Source: Treponema sp. (GTDB lineage Bacteria > Spirochaetota > Spirochaetia > Treponematales > Treponemataceae). From it: a DNA stretch of 39,505 bases. The DNA lies in assembly GCA_024402595.1 (NCBI GenBank), contig JAKSTL010000017.1, positions 1-39,505 on the forward strand. The letters are read 5' to 3'. This document shows, one piece after another, positions 23,559-32,417 of the stretch. The translations under genes and the position numbers were made by a program. Below the pieces are notes generated by a model. It was not told the origin of the DNA, ran no database searches, and saw only the letters and a program-made list of their open reading frames with translations. Within the stretch, counting starts at the first letter, position 1, and each line of letters begins with the position of its first letter.

Positions 23559-24708
23559 AGCATTAGTTTTAGAGCATGGTAATATGTTGCATTATTCCAG
23601 AGAGCTTGTTCAACTTCAGATTCCACGCGAAATCAATTTATTATATTATTCGATTTTAAGTTTGGTGTTATGTATATTTATTTGTTTGTTTACATTAAAG
23701 GTCAATGATGTTGTTAAAGTGAATGGATTTGTGAGAACTCAGATTAATAATTCGGAAGTAAAAAATGTTATTTCTGGAGAAATTGATAAGATTTTTTATC
23801 AACCAAATCAATTTGTAAATAAAGGCGAAATATTATTTTCTTTGAAAGATGACTTGTTTACGACATTGATAATTGATCTTGAGAATGAGAAAAGAAATCT
23901 GTTTGAACAATTAAATTGGGTGAATACATTGCTGGATAGAATTGAAAATGAAAAGATATGTGTTCAATTTAATGATGATTTGTTAGTCAAAACAAAAATA
24001 GATGAATATCAAAAAACATTATTATATCTGGAGAAGCAAATTGAAATTGTCAATTACCGATATGAAAAAGAATTGAATCAACCTAAGGTTTTATACAATC
24101 AAACTGCGGTGGATGAATTATTTTTTGAAAAGTCTTTATGCCAGAAAGAATTGGAAAAATATAAAGCTGAGTTTTTAGCAGAATTGATTCAGAAGAAAAA
24201 AGCTTATGAGTTGGAAATTGATAAAATTGAACAAGACCTGATAAGAAAATCTGAAGAATATTCTTATCTTGATATAAAAGCACCAGTTTCTGGATTTGTG
24301 CAAGAATTATCTTCATTAAATGTAGGGGACTATGTTTTTGCAAATCAACAGGTTTTAAATATTATACCAGCAGACTCGAAAAACTTTAGAGTTGAACTGG
24401 GGATTCCAACAAAGGATATTGGAGAAATTGTTCCGGGAATGAAAGTGAAATATCGTTTATCAGCTTTTCCGTTTTTTGAATATAGAGGAGCAGAAGGAAA
24501 TATCAATGGGATAGATTCTGATGTAAGACAGGGAAATGATGGGCGATTGTACTATCGGGTGTATTCTGATATTGATAAGACTTCATTTACAAGCAATAAA
24601 GGGATTGAATATCCGTTAAGAGCTGGTATAGAAGTGGATGCTAGAATTGTGCTGGAAAAAATATCGGTTTTACATTTTATTTTAAGAAAATTGGATTTTG
24701 TTCAATGA
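23548..24708 (+). CDS. HlyD-family membrane fusion protein
   Basis: This is the periplasmic adaptor that joins an inner-membrane ABC exporter to an outer-membrane channel. I chose the ATG at 23548 (GGAG 8 nt upstream), which overlaps the transporter stop by 11 bp; the frame is open to 23515. Of 386 aa, residues about 30-52 are a membrane anchor (YYSILSLVLCIFICLF). Two lipoyl half-motifs (VISGEIDKIFYQPNQFVNKGEIL near 75-100; IKAPVSGFVQELSSLNVGDYV near 245-270) flank a coiled-coil of about 130 residues rich in Glu, Lys and Leu. A beta-barrel follows (KVKYRLSAFPFFEYR). It is coupled to the gene downstream by an ATGA overlap at 24705. Confidence 0.92.
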   Translation: MKNRALVLEHGNMLHYSRELVQLQIPREINLLYYSILSLVLCIFICLFTLKVNDVVKVNGFVRTQINNSEVKNVISGEIDKIFYQPNQFVNKGEILFSLKDDLFTTLIIDLENEKRNLFEQLNWVNTLLDRIENEKICVQFNDDLLVKTKIDEYQKTLLYLEKQIEIVNYRYEKELNQPKVLYNQTAVDELFFEKSLCQKELEKYKAEFLAELIQKKKAYELEIDKIEQDLIRKSEEYSYLDIKAPVSGFVQELSSLNVGDYVFANQQVLNIIPADSKNFRVELGIPTKDIGEIVPGMKVKYRLSAFPFFEYRGAEGNINGIDSDVRQGNDGRLYYRVYSDIDKTSFTSNKGIEYPLRAGIEVDARIVLEKISVLHFILRKLDFVQ

Positions 24709-26282
24709 AAAATAATAGAAAAACTTATAATCGATTTTATGATTTTGGACTAATGAATAAACGATTTTTAAAGGGATTTATTTTTTCTTCATTTTTAGTA
24801 ATTCGATTTTTGTGTGGTTCGGAAGAAGTTGCTGCTGTTGAAAAAAATCTTTTTCAAGATTTTACTTTGATTGAAGAATCGAAAAAGGATTTGATACAAG
24901 ACTTGAAATCTGAAGAGGAAAAAAGTGTTCTTGAGAGTTTGTGGGAATTATTATTAATTAATAATGTTGAAATAAGCAATGCAAACTATAAAGAAAAAAT
25001 ATCAGAGCATGGGGTTTCAGATTATTGGTTAACTTATGTTCCTTCACTTTCAGTAGAGACAGCTTCAACTTTAACCGGATTTTTTAATGAAGAAAATCTT
25101 TTTCCGAATGTACTTACAGGAAGTTTTTCCCTAAATGAAAATCTTCCCGGAGGTTTGTCGCTTAATCTTGCTCAAAGAGTATCTTGTTCAAAGTATTTAA
25201 AAGATTATAAAAAGAAAGAAAATTATTCCAATGTGAAATATGTGGATGTTGCTAATCTTTCGCTGGGGCTTTATAAAACTTTAGGAACTAATTTTATTCA
25301 AAAAGGTTTTGTGGATTCTGGAAAAAAAGAAAAAATCTTAATTTCGGAAATGGATAAGGTTTCGACAAAGAGTGTAATTCAATCTAAAGTGGAAGATTTT
25401 ACCAATAATTTTATCAATTTTAGACAATATTGCAGAAACATTGAAAGCATTGGTAAAAGTATCAATTTATATTATGAATTATTTGAGGGTTCAAAGGATT
25501 TGTTAGAAAATCATAGTATTTCGTGGAAAGAATATTATGAAATTGAAGAAACAATTTGTGAATTGGAAAATAATTTGTGGGAAATAAAAAAGAACAAGGA
25601 AGAGAGTTTTGTTTATCTAGTAAACCTATTAGGTTTGGAAAATGATTTTTCTGAGGAAGATTTTGAAGAACTCGCTTTTGAAGGTAAGACTTTTCCGGAT
25701 GAAGTGAGAAAAATGTTTTATAAAAATCCAATTATGGAATATTGTGATTTGCAGGAGGAATTAACAAAAACAAGCTTTGAGTTGAATAAACAGAATTTAG
25801 CACCTGTTGTAGGTTTGTCTTTGGAGCTTCCTGTTCATGATGGAAATGATTATAGCTATTTGGAAGAATTGACAGGGAATCCATCTAAGCAATGGAGTGT
25901 AGGTTTTGTTGTTAATTTATCGCCGGTATTTTTACTAAACAAAAAACGAATGGATGAAGAATATTTTGAGGCAATGAAAAATTATCAGAATCAAAGGGCG
26001 AATTATGAAATTGTTTTATCAAGAGAAGCTGAAACATATAGAAAAATGGTAGCGTTTTACAAAAATCAGCTTAATAACCTTGAAAAGGTTTACGAAAACA
26101 AAGTGGCGTTTTTTGATTCAATTAAGACTCTTTACGAAAAAGGACAATGTAGCTATTTGGAATTGCTTCAGGCTGAAATTGGTTCTATTGGAAAAAAATA
26201 TTTGATGGAAGATTTTGAAGATTTAATTTGGTTGTATGAATGGATGGTTAAAAATCGAACTACAGATTGTGATTCATTTTAA
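24705..26282 (+). CDS. TolC-like outer-membrane efflux protein
   Basis: This is the outer-membrane channel that would complete the export pathway. The ATG at 24705 overlaps the TGA of the HlyD gene (ATGA). A second possible start is Met17 (24753), which would give a more usual signal peptide (NKRFLKGFIFSSFLVIRFLCG). The 525-aa protein has two long helical-coil regions with strand-like pieces between (SVETASTLTGFFNEE, GGLSLNLAQRVSC; VVGLSLELPVHDG, WSVGFVVNLSPVF), the two-fold layout of the outer membrane efflux family. The C-terminal half carries the typical LYEKGQCSYLELLQAE. It is the last gene before the terminator, consistent with a dedicated three-gene exporter. Identity is low to any TolC I can recall, so the call rests on pattern and context. 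Confidence 0.82.
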   Translation: MKNNRKTYNRFYDFGLMNKRFLKGFIFSSFLVIRFLCGSEEVAAVEKNLFQDFTLIEESKKDLIQDLKSEEEKSVLESLWELLLINNVEISNANYKEKISEHGVSDYWLTYVPSLSVETASTLTGFFNEENLFPNVLTGSFSLNENLPGGLSLNLAQRVSCSKYLKDYKKKENYSNVKYVDVANLSLGLYKTLGTNFIQKGFVDSGKKEKILISEMDKVSTKSVIQSKVEDFTNNFINFRQYCRNIESIGKSINLYYELFEGSKDLLENHSISWKEYYEIEETICELENNLWEIKKNKEESFVYLVNLLGLENDFSEEDFEELAFEGKTFPDEVRKMFYKNPIMEYCDLQEELTKTSFELNKQNLAPVVGLSLELPVHDGNDYSYLEELTGNPSKQWSVGFVVNLSPVFLLNKKRMDEEYFEAMKNYQNQRANYEIVLSREAETYRKMVAFYKNQLNNLEKVYENKVAFFDSIKTLYEKGQCSYLELLQAEIGSIGKKYLMEDFEDLIWLYEWMVKNRTTDCDSF

Positions 26283-26286
26283 AAAG

Positions 26287-26350
26287 TTTTAGCCCACAGA
26301 AATATTTTGAAGAATAGATTTTATCTAGAAAATAGATTTGTGGACTAAAA
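26287..26350. terminator. Terminator between the peptide locus and ftsK
   Basis: TTTTAGCCCACAGAAAT pairs with ATTTGTGGACTAAAA with two mismatches over a loop of about 30 nt. On the minus strand the stem is followed by CTTTTT, so it fits the end of ftsK (stop at 26396). On the plus strand it lies 5 bp after the TolC-like stop. Confidence 0.6.
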
Positions 26351-26395
26351 ATCTTTTGTTAATCAAGCGATGTTGGAAAATGAAAGTGGTTTAGA

Positions 26396-29300
26396 TTATT
26401 GTACATGAATAATCTCGCGAGGTTTACTTCCGTTGGCCGGACCTACAATACCCCGTTCTTCCATCTCTTCTACAAGACGAGCCGCTCGGTTATAACCAAT
26501 TTTCAATCGGCGTTGGATATAAGATGCACTGGCTTTACCTGCCTGGTACACAATTTCCAAAGCCTGATTATAGAGAGGGTCTTCGTCTGCAGGATTGCCA
26601 AACAAATCAAGGTTGTCGTTTCCTTCGTCTTCATCAATGAAGATTTCTTCGTCGATGTAGTCTGGATCGCCAAACTGTTTAACATATTCAACGACATTTT
26701 CAACTTCGGAATCACTGACAAAAGTACCTTGGATTCGAACTGGATATGGATCGACTGCAGAAGCATAAAGCATATCACCACGACCAAGAAGTTTTTCGGC
26801 GCCAACACTGTCAATGATAATATTAGAGTCAGTTCTGGAAGCAACCATAAAGGCAATTCTACTAGGAATGTTTGCTTTAATCAGACCTGTAATAACATTT
26901 ACAGAAGGGCGTTGTGTTGCAAGAACAAGATGGATACCAACTGCGCGGCTCATGGCTGTTAATCGAGCTACAATTGATTCCAGCTCTTTTCCGCTTGTGG
27001 CCATTAAGTCTGCGAACTCGTCAATGATAACCACGATGTAAGGAAGTTTTTCTGTACAGATATCGCGTTCTTTGATTCGCTGGTTGTAAGAAGAAATGTC
27101 TCGAACACCAAGACCGTCGAGTAATGCATATCGTCGTTCCATTTCGCAAAGACAATATTGCAATGCTTGGATTGCGCGTTTTGGTTCTGTGATAACTGGT
27201 GTAAGGAGGTGAGGTATATTGTTGTAAAGCTTTAATTCTACAACTTTTGGGTCTACAAGAATGAGTTTTACATCTTTGTAAGAGCGTTTGTAAAGAATTG
27301 AAAGAATAAGTGAGTTTACACAAACTGATTTTCCTGAACCTGTTGCACCTGCGATTAACATATGAGGTGTTTTTACTAAATCAATAAGTTGTGCTTTTCC
27401 TAGAATGTCTTTACCTAAAATAACTGGGACTGCCATTTTGTTGTATTCTGGTAAATCCATTTCGATAAGTTCGCGGAAACTAACGATAGAGCGTTCTCGG
27501 TTTGGAACTTCAATACCTACGGCTTGTTTACCTGGAATTGGAGCAACAATACGAACAGAACTTGCAGCAAGGCTTAATGCAATATTGTCTTGTAAAGCTA
27601 CAATTTTGCTTAATTTTACACCAGGTGCTGGAAGAAGTTCGAACATTGTTACAACTGGTCCTTTTTTGATGCCGATTATATCTGCGTCAATGTTAAATTC
27701 TGCCAGAGTTTGTTTAAGATTCAAAGAGGCTTGTTTTGTTTGTTCATCAATTATCCAATATTGGTCGCCTTTGTATGCTGTGAGCAAGTCTGAAGGAATT
27801 ACATAAGGTCCTTTTGGAACAGCTTGATTTGTGGTTGGAAGATTGCCTTCTATCTCCCGTGTTTTAGGTGTGTTTTCTTGTTGCTGGGCAAAGAAAAAAT
27901 CTTCAAGTTCGTCTGCGGTAAGATTATTTGCAGAGTTAGCGTTAGGATCCAAATCATCTAAATCTATGCTTGATTTTGAGAAAGGGGATTCTGTTTTGGC
28001 TGGATTTGCTTTTTCAGTCACCTGAACAGGCATTTTTGTAGGTTTTTGTCTTTGAATATCAGCTTCCATGTCGGAAAAAACATTTGAAACGGCAGATGAG
28101 AAGGTGGATTTTCCTGTTTCTTGTTGAGATATTTGTTGGAAGATAGAGCTTGAAGAAGTCAATGCTTCTGGAACTTCTTTAATTTCGTCAGATAATTCTT
28201 CTACTTCATCGGCATTCATATCAATGTCAAAAAAGTCGGGATCAAGAGTTGCGTCTTTATTGTCGGAATTATTGGAGTTGTTAGGCTCAGTATAGTTTTC
28301 TTCATCTAAAGGGTTCTGTAATTCTGTTTCGTATTCAAAAATTGAATCCTCCAGAGAATAATCATCTTCTAAAAAAGGGTCGCGAAGATTTTCGATATTT
28401 GGTTCTGGTAAAGTTACATCTTCAACATAGTCGTCATCTTCAAAATCATTGGTGTCTTGAGGAACAGAAGACTGATAAACAAAATCCATTGGTCTAGAAG
28501 ATTGTCTGGTTTGGTTTTGAGCAATGTCATTTGGAGAAACTACATCATCGGTGTAAGATTTTATTTCAGGAACATCAATTTCTGGCACATGAATGTCATC
28601 ATCTTCTTCCAAAGAAATCTTTGAAGGATATTGAGGTACAGTTCTAACCTTTTTTGGGGTTGTAGATTCTACAGGCTTCTTTTCTTCATCATCGTGAAGA
28701 ATTATTTCTGAGGGAAAAGCTGGATTTGGATGAACTCTGCTGTCAATGAATCGGGTTGTGGCATAAGGATCGTTGGATTCATTTTGAGTAATAGAATCTT
28801 TTGGATTTGCAGCTTGGTTGTTCACCTGCACATCTTTCTCTTGAACAGACTGAACCTTTTGAGATTCCTGTACTGGAGTTTGTGTTTTTGAATAATTGGT
28901 TAAATCAATGGTGTTTTCTTTATATGGATTTTCTTCCTGTTTATCTTTTGGCGGAAAATCCAAAGCTGGGTCGTTTTCATCAAAATCTTCTATATATTCT
29001 GGTGGCAAAGTTTCTGGCACTGGTGGAAGATTCGACCATTCCAATTCTTCAACTTCTGGTTCTTCAAAGTCAGCTGGATTTATTAAAGCGGCATATTCTT
29101 CTTGAGTAATAATAGAACCCGGATTAGAGGAGCTTGATTCTTCGTCTGAATCATCATCCGATTGAAGTTTTTGATTTAATGCTTCTGAATCTGCCTTTGC
29201 TTGAGCCAATGCTGCGGCTTTTGCTTCTGCCTGGATTTTATCAATGTCGGCATAATCGTCAATTGTTGGAATATCTTCTTCCACTTCTTCAACGACTTCT

Positions 29301-30238
29301 TCTTGATAAACATCATCTGCTAAAGCAACTAAATCTTGGAAAGATTCATCAAAAGTTTCTTCTTCCAAAGTTTCCTCTTCATCTTGAAGGGTTTCGGCGG
29401 AAGTATCAACGGTTGGTGTTATTTCTGGCTGTGAAATATTTTCCTCAGATTGTTCAGAATCAGCTGTATTGTTATCAGAATTATTATTAATTGCAGCAAG
29501 TGTATCTTCTGTGTTTGCATTTTCCTTTTGAGTTTCTGCAATCTGATTTGCTAAGTCGGTATTATTTTCGCTTGTATTTGCAGGTTGAACTTCAATTGGA
29601 TTAGCCTCAGTTGTATTATCTTCTGGTTTATTGGCTTCAGTTAAAACAGAAGGTTCAGTGTTAACTTTTACTTGAGAAAGTGCTTTGTCAAAGGTTGATG
29701 TTTTTATATTCTCAAACTTAAAGTTGTCAGTTTCAGAGTCATTGTTTTCAAAATCATCCTTTTTTGCTGGAGTTGGCCGAGGTTTATTTTTATAGAAGAT
29801 TTTTTGATTTACAGTTTCTGCCATTACTCCTGCGCCAAGGATTTCAATCACAACAAGCATGGCTCCTGTAATAAGAGCAATAATCATTTTAATCATGCTG
29901 GAGTTTGAATGAAGCACAAAAATTGAGCGGCAAATCTTTTCTGTAATAACAGCCGTAAAGAATGGAATGATTGCTGTTATCAAATGCATGGTTTTCTGGC
30001 TGGTCCAAGTTGTAGCAAAAGACGAAAGACCCGCATACAACAAGAAAATTGGAATTAAAATGCTGGAAAATCCATACACTGTATACAGCATATTTCCTAA
30101 TATATAGAGAAAATTATTATGTCCTGGTCCACCAACTCCAAAATCTAAGATTTGTAACAGTAAGCTGATGGAAAAAAATGCTGCCAGCAAAAGCAAGACA
30201 GTTCCGGTAATAATGCTAGATTTATTAGATGATTTCAT
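26396..30238 (-). CDS. ftsK: DNA translocase FtsK/SpoIIIE
   Basis: FtsK pumps DNA through the division septum and helps resolve chromosome dimers. The 1280-aa protein has four N-terminal membrane segments (about 9-31, 43-75, 85-108, 116-140), then an acidic low-complexity linker of about 650 residues rich in Glu, Asp, Asn and Ser, then the motor (about 815-1200) with Walker A GATGSGKS near 965, Walker B YIVVIIDEFADLM and MSRAVGIHLVLATQRPS. The gamma domain at the end (about 1215-1280; SASYIQRRLKIGYNRAARLVEEM) reads the orienting DNA sequences. The length is near E. coli FtsK because of the long linker. The ATG has no Shine-Dalgarno sequence but GATAAT 6 nt upstream, suggesting a leaderless mRNA. 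Confidence 0.97.
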   Translation of the reverse strand: MKSSNKSSIITGTVLLLLAAFFSISLLLQILDFGVGGPGHNNFLYILGNMLYTVYGFSSILIPIFLLYAGLSSFATTWTSQKTMHLITAIIPFFTAVITEKICRSIFVLHSNSSMIKMIIALITGAMLVVIEILGAGVMAETVNQKIFYKNKPRPTPAKKDDFENNDSETDNFKFENIKTSTFDKALSQVKVNTEPSVLTEANKPEDNTTEANPIEVQPANTSENNTDLANQIAETQKENANTEDTLAAINNNSDNNTADSEQSEENISQPEITPTVDTSAETLQDEEETLEEETFDESFQDLVALADDVYQEEVVEEVEEDIPTIDDYADIDKIQAEAKAAALAQAKADSEALNQKLQSDDDSDEESSSSNPGSIITQEEYAALINPADFEEPEVEELEWSNLPPVPETLPPEYIEDFDENDPALDFPPKDKQEENPYKENTIDLTNYSKTQTPVQESQKVQSVQEKDVQVNNQAANPKDSITQNESNDPYATTRFIDSRVHPNPAFPSEIILHDDEEKKPVESTTPKKVRTVPQYPSKISLEEDDDIHVPEIDVPEIKSYTDDVVSPNDIAQNQTRQSSRPMDFVYQSSVPQDTNDFEDDDYVEDVTLPEPNIENLRDPFLEDDYSLEDSIFEYETELQNPLDEENYTEPNNSNNSDNKDATLDPDFFDIDMNADEVEELSDEIKEVPEALTSSSSIFQQISQQETGKSTFSSAVSNVFSDMEADIQRQKPTKMPVQVTEKANPAKTESPFSKSSIDLDDLDPNANSANNLTADELEDFFFAQQQENTPKTREIEGNLPTTNQAVPKGPYVIPSDLLTAYKGDQYWIIDEQTKQASLNLKQTLAEFNIDADIIGIKKGPVVTMFELLPAPGVKLSKIVALQDNIALSLAASSVRIVAPIPGKQAVGIEVPNRERSIVSFRELIEMDLPEYNKMAVPVILGKDILGKAQLIDLVKTPHMLIAGATGSGKSVCVNSLILSILYKRSYKDVKLILVDPKVVELKLYNNIPHLLTPVITEPKRAIQALQYCLCEMERRYALLDGLGVRDISSYNQRIKERDICTEKLPYIVVIIDEFADLMATSGKELESIVARLTAMSRAVGIHLVLATQRPSVNVITGLIKANIPSRIAFMVASRTDSNIIIDSVGAEKLLGRGDMLYASAVDPYPVRIQGTFVSDSEVENVVEYVKQFGDPDYIDEEIFIDEDEGNDNLDLFGNPADEDPLYNQALEIVYQAGKASASYIQRRLKIGYNRAARLVEEMEERGIVGPANGSKPREIIHVQ

Positions 30239-30244
30239 AGTGAA

Positions 30245-30250
30245 ATTATC
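30245..30250 (-). promoter_or_regulatory. -10-like hexamer GATAAT before ftsK
   Basis: On the minus strand GATAAT ends 6 nt before the ftsK ATG, the same spacing as at 3969, 10245 and 31305. No good -35 box is visible. Confidence 0.4.
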
Positions 30251-30280
30251 GGATAAATAAAAAAAGATTTTAGTTTTATG

Positions 30281-30310
30281 TTGTTAGTTAGAAGAAAAAA
30301 AGAGTATAAT
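30281..30310 (+). promoter_or_regulatory. Promoter of the alpha-hydroxy-acid oxidase gene
   Basis: TTGTTA (30281-30286) and TATAAT (30305-30310) are 18 bp apart. The predicted start near 30317 gives a leader of about 42 nt before the ATG at 30359. It diverges from ftsK. Confidence 0.6.
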
Positions 30311-30358
30311 TGCACTCAGATAATCCATTTTTGCACAAATAAAGGATTTAGGATTTTA

Positions 30359-31237
30359 ATGGCAAATGCAAAATTAAAATGTCATCGTTGTCCAGAATGC
30401 CGAGGCTTTGGTTGTCTAGGCGAACTTCCAGGACTTGGTGGCGTTTTTGAAAGTCAGAATTTTCAGTTGAATTGTCAAGGTTGGGAAAATCTTAGAGAAA
30501 AAGCCGCTTCCACCAATTCCAATGCTCTTGAAAAAATACAAGCTATAAATTATCTTCCTCAAAATGTTCGTTGTGGCCCTGTAACTGGTGCAGTTGAAAA
30601 TATTGGTTACGCACAGGAAAAAGATTTTTATTATCCTTATTTGAAAAAAGCTTATGATTCAGGTTTTGGTCTTTGTGTTGGCGATGGTTGTCCTGATGAA
30701 AAATTGCAGTATGGAATTGAAGCAGTAAAATCTCTTGGCCAGAATGCTAAAGCCGCTTTTTTCCTAAAACCGTATCCTGATGAAAAATTGGCGGAACGGG
30801 TAAAATGGGTTCAACCTTATGCAGAATATATCGGAATTGATATTGATTCTTACAATATTATCACCATGCGCAAGTTAGTGAATCTTGAACGAAAGACTCC
30901 ACAGCAGCTTATGACTTTTAGAAAGAGTTTTGATGTGCCTTTTGTAATAAAAGGAGTTTTTACGAAGGATGATATTGAATTGGTAAAACAGGTAAAACCA
31001 GATGTTGTTTACATTTCAAATCATGGTGGACGAGTTGAAACAAGAATTGGCAGTACAGCCGATTTTTTGGCCGAAAATGCTCAGGAACTAAAAAAATATT
31101 GTTCGCAGATTTGGGTGGATGGTGGAATCCGTTCAAGATTGGACATTCAAACCGCAATTTATTATGGGGCAGACAAAGCAATAATTGCCCGACCATTTAT
31201 TCGTGCTACCTTTGATGAACAGAAAATAGAATTGTAG
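30359..31237 (+). CDS. FMN-dependent alpha-hydroxy-acid oxidizing protein
   Basis: These flavoproteins oxidise 2-hydroxy acids such as lactate or glycolate on a TIM barrel. I set the start at 30359 (MANAKLKCHRC) because AGGA lies 10 nt and GGAT 5-8 nt upstream and it follows the promoter; the frame is open to 30278. The 292-aa protein has an N-terminal Cys cluster (CHRCPECRGFGC, four Cys) as in related clostridial proteins. The catalytic Lys is in PFVIKGVFTKDD near 205, the catalytic His and Arg in SNHGGRVE near 235, and phosphate binding in WVDGGIRSRLDIQTA. The protein is shorter than lactate oxidase (about 370 aa). The substrate is not known. pyrF follows 67 bp later with its own promoter. 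Confidence 0.85.
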   Translation: MANAKLKCHRCPECRGFGCLGELPGLGGVFESQNFQLNCQGWENLREKAASTNSNALEKIQAINYLPQNVRCGPVTGAVENIGYAQEKDFYYPYLKKAYDSGFGLCVGDGCPDEKLQYGIEAVKSLGQNAKAAFFLKPYPDEKLAERVKWVQPYAEYIGIDIDSYNIITMRKLVNLERKTPQQLMTFRKSFDVPFVIKGVFTKDDIELVKQVKPDVVYISNHGGRVETRIGSTADFLAENAQELKKYCSQIWVDGGIRSRLDIQTAIYYGADKAIIARPFIRATFDEQKIEL

Positions 31238-31269
31238 TTTTCTTCATCTCATTCCAGGCCTTTTACTGT

Positions 31270-31298
31270 TTGCTAAATCCCTATTTTTACTCTATAGT
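31270..31298 (+). promoter_or_regulatory. pyrF promoter, leaderless type
   Basis: TTGCTA (31270-31275) and TATAGT (31293-31298) are 17 bp apart. The -10 ends 6 nt before the pyrF ATG, so the mRNA probably begins at or next to the start codon. Confidence 0.6.
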
Positions 31299-31304
31299 TT
31301 ATTT

Positions 31305-32234
31305 ATGAATACAAAACATAATATGCAGCTTTTACAGGAGCTCGCTTCTAAAAATGGTCCTTTATGCGTTGGTTTGGACACAGATCCATCTTATATTCCA
31401 GAAAATATTCTTAAACAGTATGCAAGTCCAGCTCAGGCGGTTTTGGCTTACAACAAGGCAATTGTAGAACGAGTTGCCGCCGAAAAATCTGCTTGTTGCT
31501 GTAAAGTTCAAATTGCTTATTACGAAGCTATGGGCTTGGAAGGTATGAAAGTTTATGCAGAAACACTTAAGCTTGTTCGAGAAAGTGGTTTAATTGCAAT
31601 TTCTGATATTAAACGCGGCGACATTGGTGCAACTTCCGATGCTTATGCAAAGGCGCATTTTAAAGGCGATTTTGAAACAGATATCATTACAATCAATCCT
31701 TACATGGGTTTTGACACTTTGGTTCCATTTACAAAATATTCAAAACCAGAAGATGGCGGAAAAGGTGCTTTTGTTCTTTTGTGCACATCAAATCCGGGAA
31801 TGGTAGATGTTGAACATCAGGAATTAAAAGCTGGCGGTCTTCTTTTGGAAAAAGTTGGTGATGAAATTGCCCGCATTGGCGATGAATGGAAATCAATTTA
31901 TCCAGAACAGACTTGTGGAATATTTGGTGCAGTAGTTGGTGCTACTCAGGAAAAAGATGCCCGTTATCTTCGCGACAAATATGCCAATACATTTTTCCTT
32001 ATTCCAGGTTATGGCGCTCAAGGTGGTGCTGCTAGAATTGCGGCAACTTTGTTGGATCACGCGGGCGGTACAGTTAATTCTAGTCGTGGAATCCTTTGTG
32101 CATGGAAGAAAGATGCCGATTACGCAGAAAAAATGGCAGCAGGAACTTTAACTCTTAATGACATTGCAGATGCAGCCGCTAAAAATGCAATTTTCAGCAA
32201 GAACGATTTGTTGAATGCAGTAAAAGAATTATAA
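31305..32234 (+). CDS. pyrF: Orotidine 5'-phosphate decarboxylase (type 2)
   Basis: PyrF removes CO2 from OMP to make UMP, the last step of pyrimidine synthesis. The 309-aa length and the motifs fit the longer type 2 enzymes: GLDTDPSYIPE at the N-terminus, the catalytic segment ISDIKRGDIGATSDAYA (the Asp-Lys-Asp charge network, with Lys near 105), and a phosphate-binding region FFLIPGYGAQGGAAR near 235. No Shine-Dalgarno sequence is present; the promoter ends 6 nt upstream. A second pyrimidine gene, the PyrK-PyrD fusion, lies 2.7 kb downstream on the same strand, with a CotH lipoprotein between. An 11-bp stem at 32251-32285 may end the transcript. Confidence 0.95.
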   Translation: MNTKHNMQLLQELASKNGPLCVGLDTDPSYIPENILKQYASPAQAVLAYNKAIVERVAAEKSACCCKVQIAYYEAMGLEGMKVYAETLKLVRESGLIAISDIKRGDIGATSDAYAKAHFKGDFETDIITINPYMGFDTLVPFTKYSKPEDGGKGAFVLLCTSNPGMVDVEHQELKAGGLLLEKVGDEIARIGDEWKSIYPEQTCGIFGAVVGATQEKDARYLRDKYANTFFLIPGYGAQGGAARIAATLLDHAGGTVNSSRGILCAWKKDADYAEKMAAGTLTLNDIADAAAKNAIFSKNDLLNAVKEL

Positions 32235-32242
32235 AATAAAAT

Positions 32243-32397
32243 GGGCGTTCCCCAAAAAACTTCCGCTTCGCTTCAGTTTTTTGGGTCGCTATGTCCGCTA
32301 TTCCCTAACGGTCAGCCTCCGCACTCCTTCGTAACCTTTGGTTACTCACTCGCTTACGGTGGCCGCTCCGCGTAGCTCCCAGCGCTAACGCAAATCC
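32243..32397 (-). repeat. GC-rich intergenic element, family A, longest copy
   Basis: On the minus strand this 155-bp element runs from GGATTTGCGTTAGCGCTGG to GGGGAACGCCC. Inside are GTAACC/GGTTAC and a strong stem near the pyrF side. It fills most of the pyrF to CotH gap. The ends match those of the other copies, so it is the best reference for the family. Confidence 0.65.
32251..32285 (+). terminator. Stem-loop after pyrF, possible terminator
   Basis: CCCAAAAAACT (32251-32261) and AGTTTTTTGGG (32275-32285) pair perfectly over 11 bp around 13 nt. It lies 17 bp after the pyrF stop, but no T-run follows the stem; the T-run is inside it. It is part of the family A element. Confidence 0.45.
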
Positions 32398-32417
32398 ATT
32401 AAAAATCAGGAGATTTT

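Noticed and set aside
26399..29490. Open frames on the plus strand and other minus frames inside ftsK
   Set aside because: They lie over the FtsK motor and acidic linker; low-complexity codons there keep other frames open by chance.
32251..32285. Strong intrinsic terminator for pyrF
   Set aside because: Kept only as a weak call: the T-run is part of the stem, not after it, and the structure belongs to a dispersed repeat.
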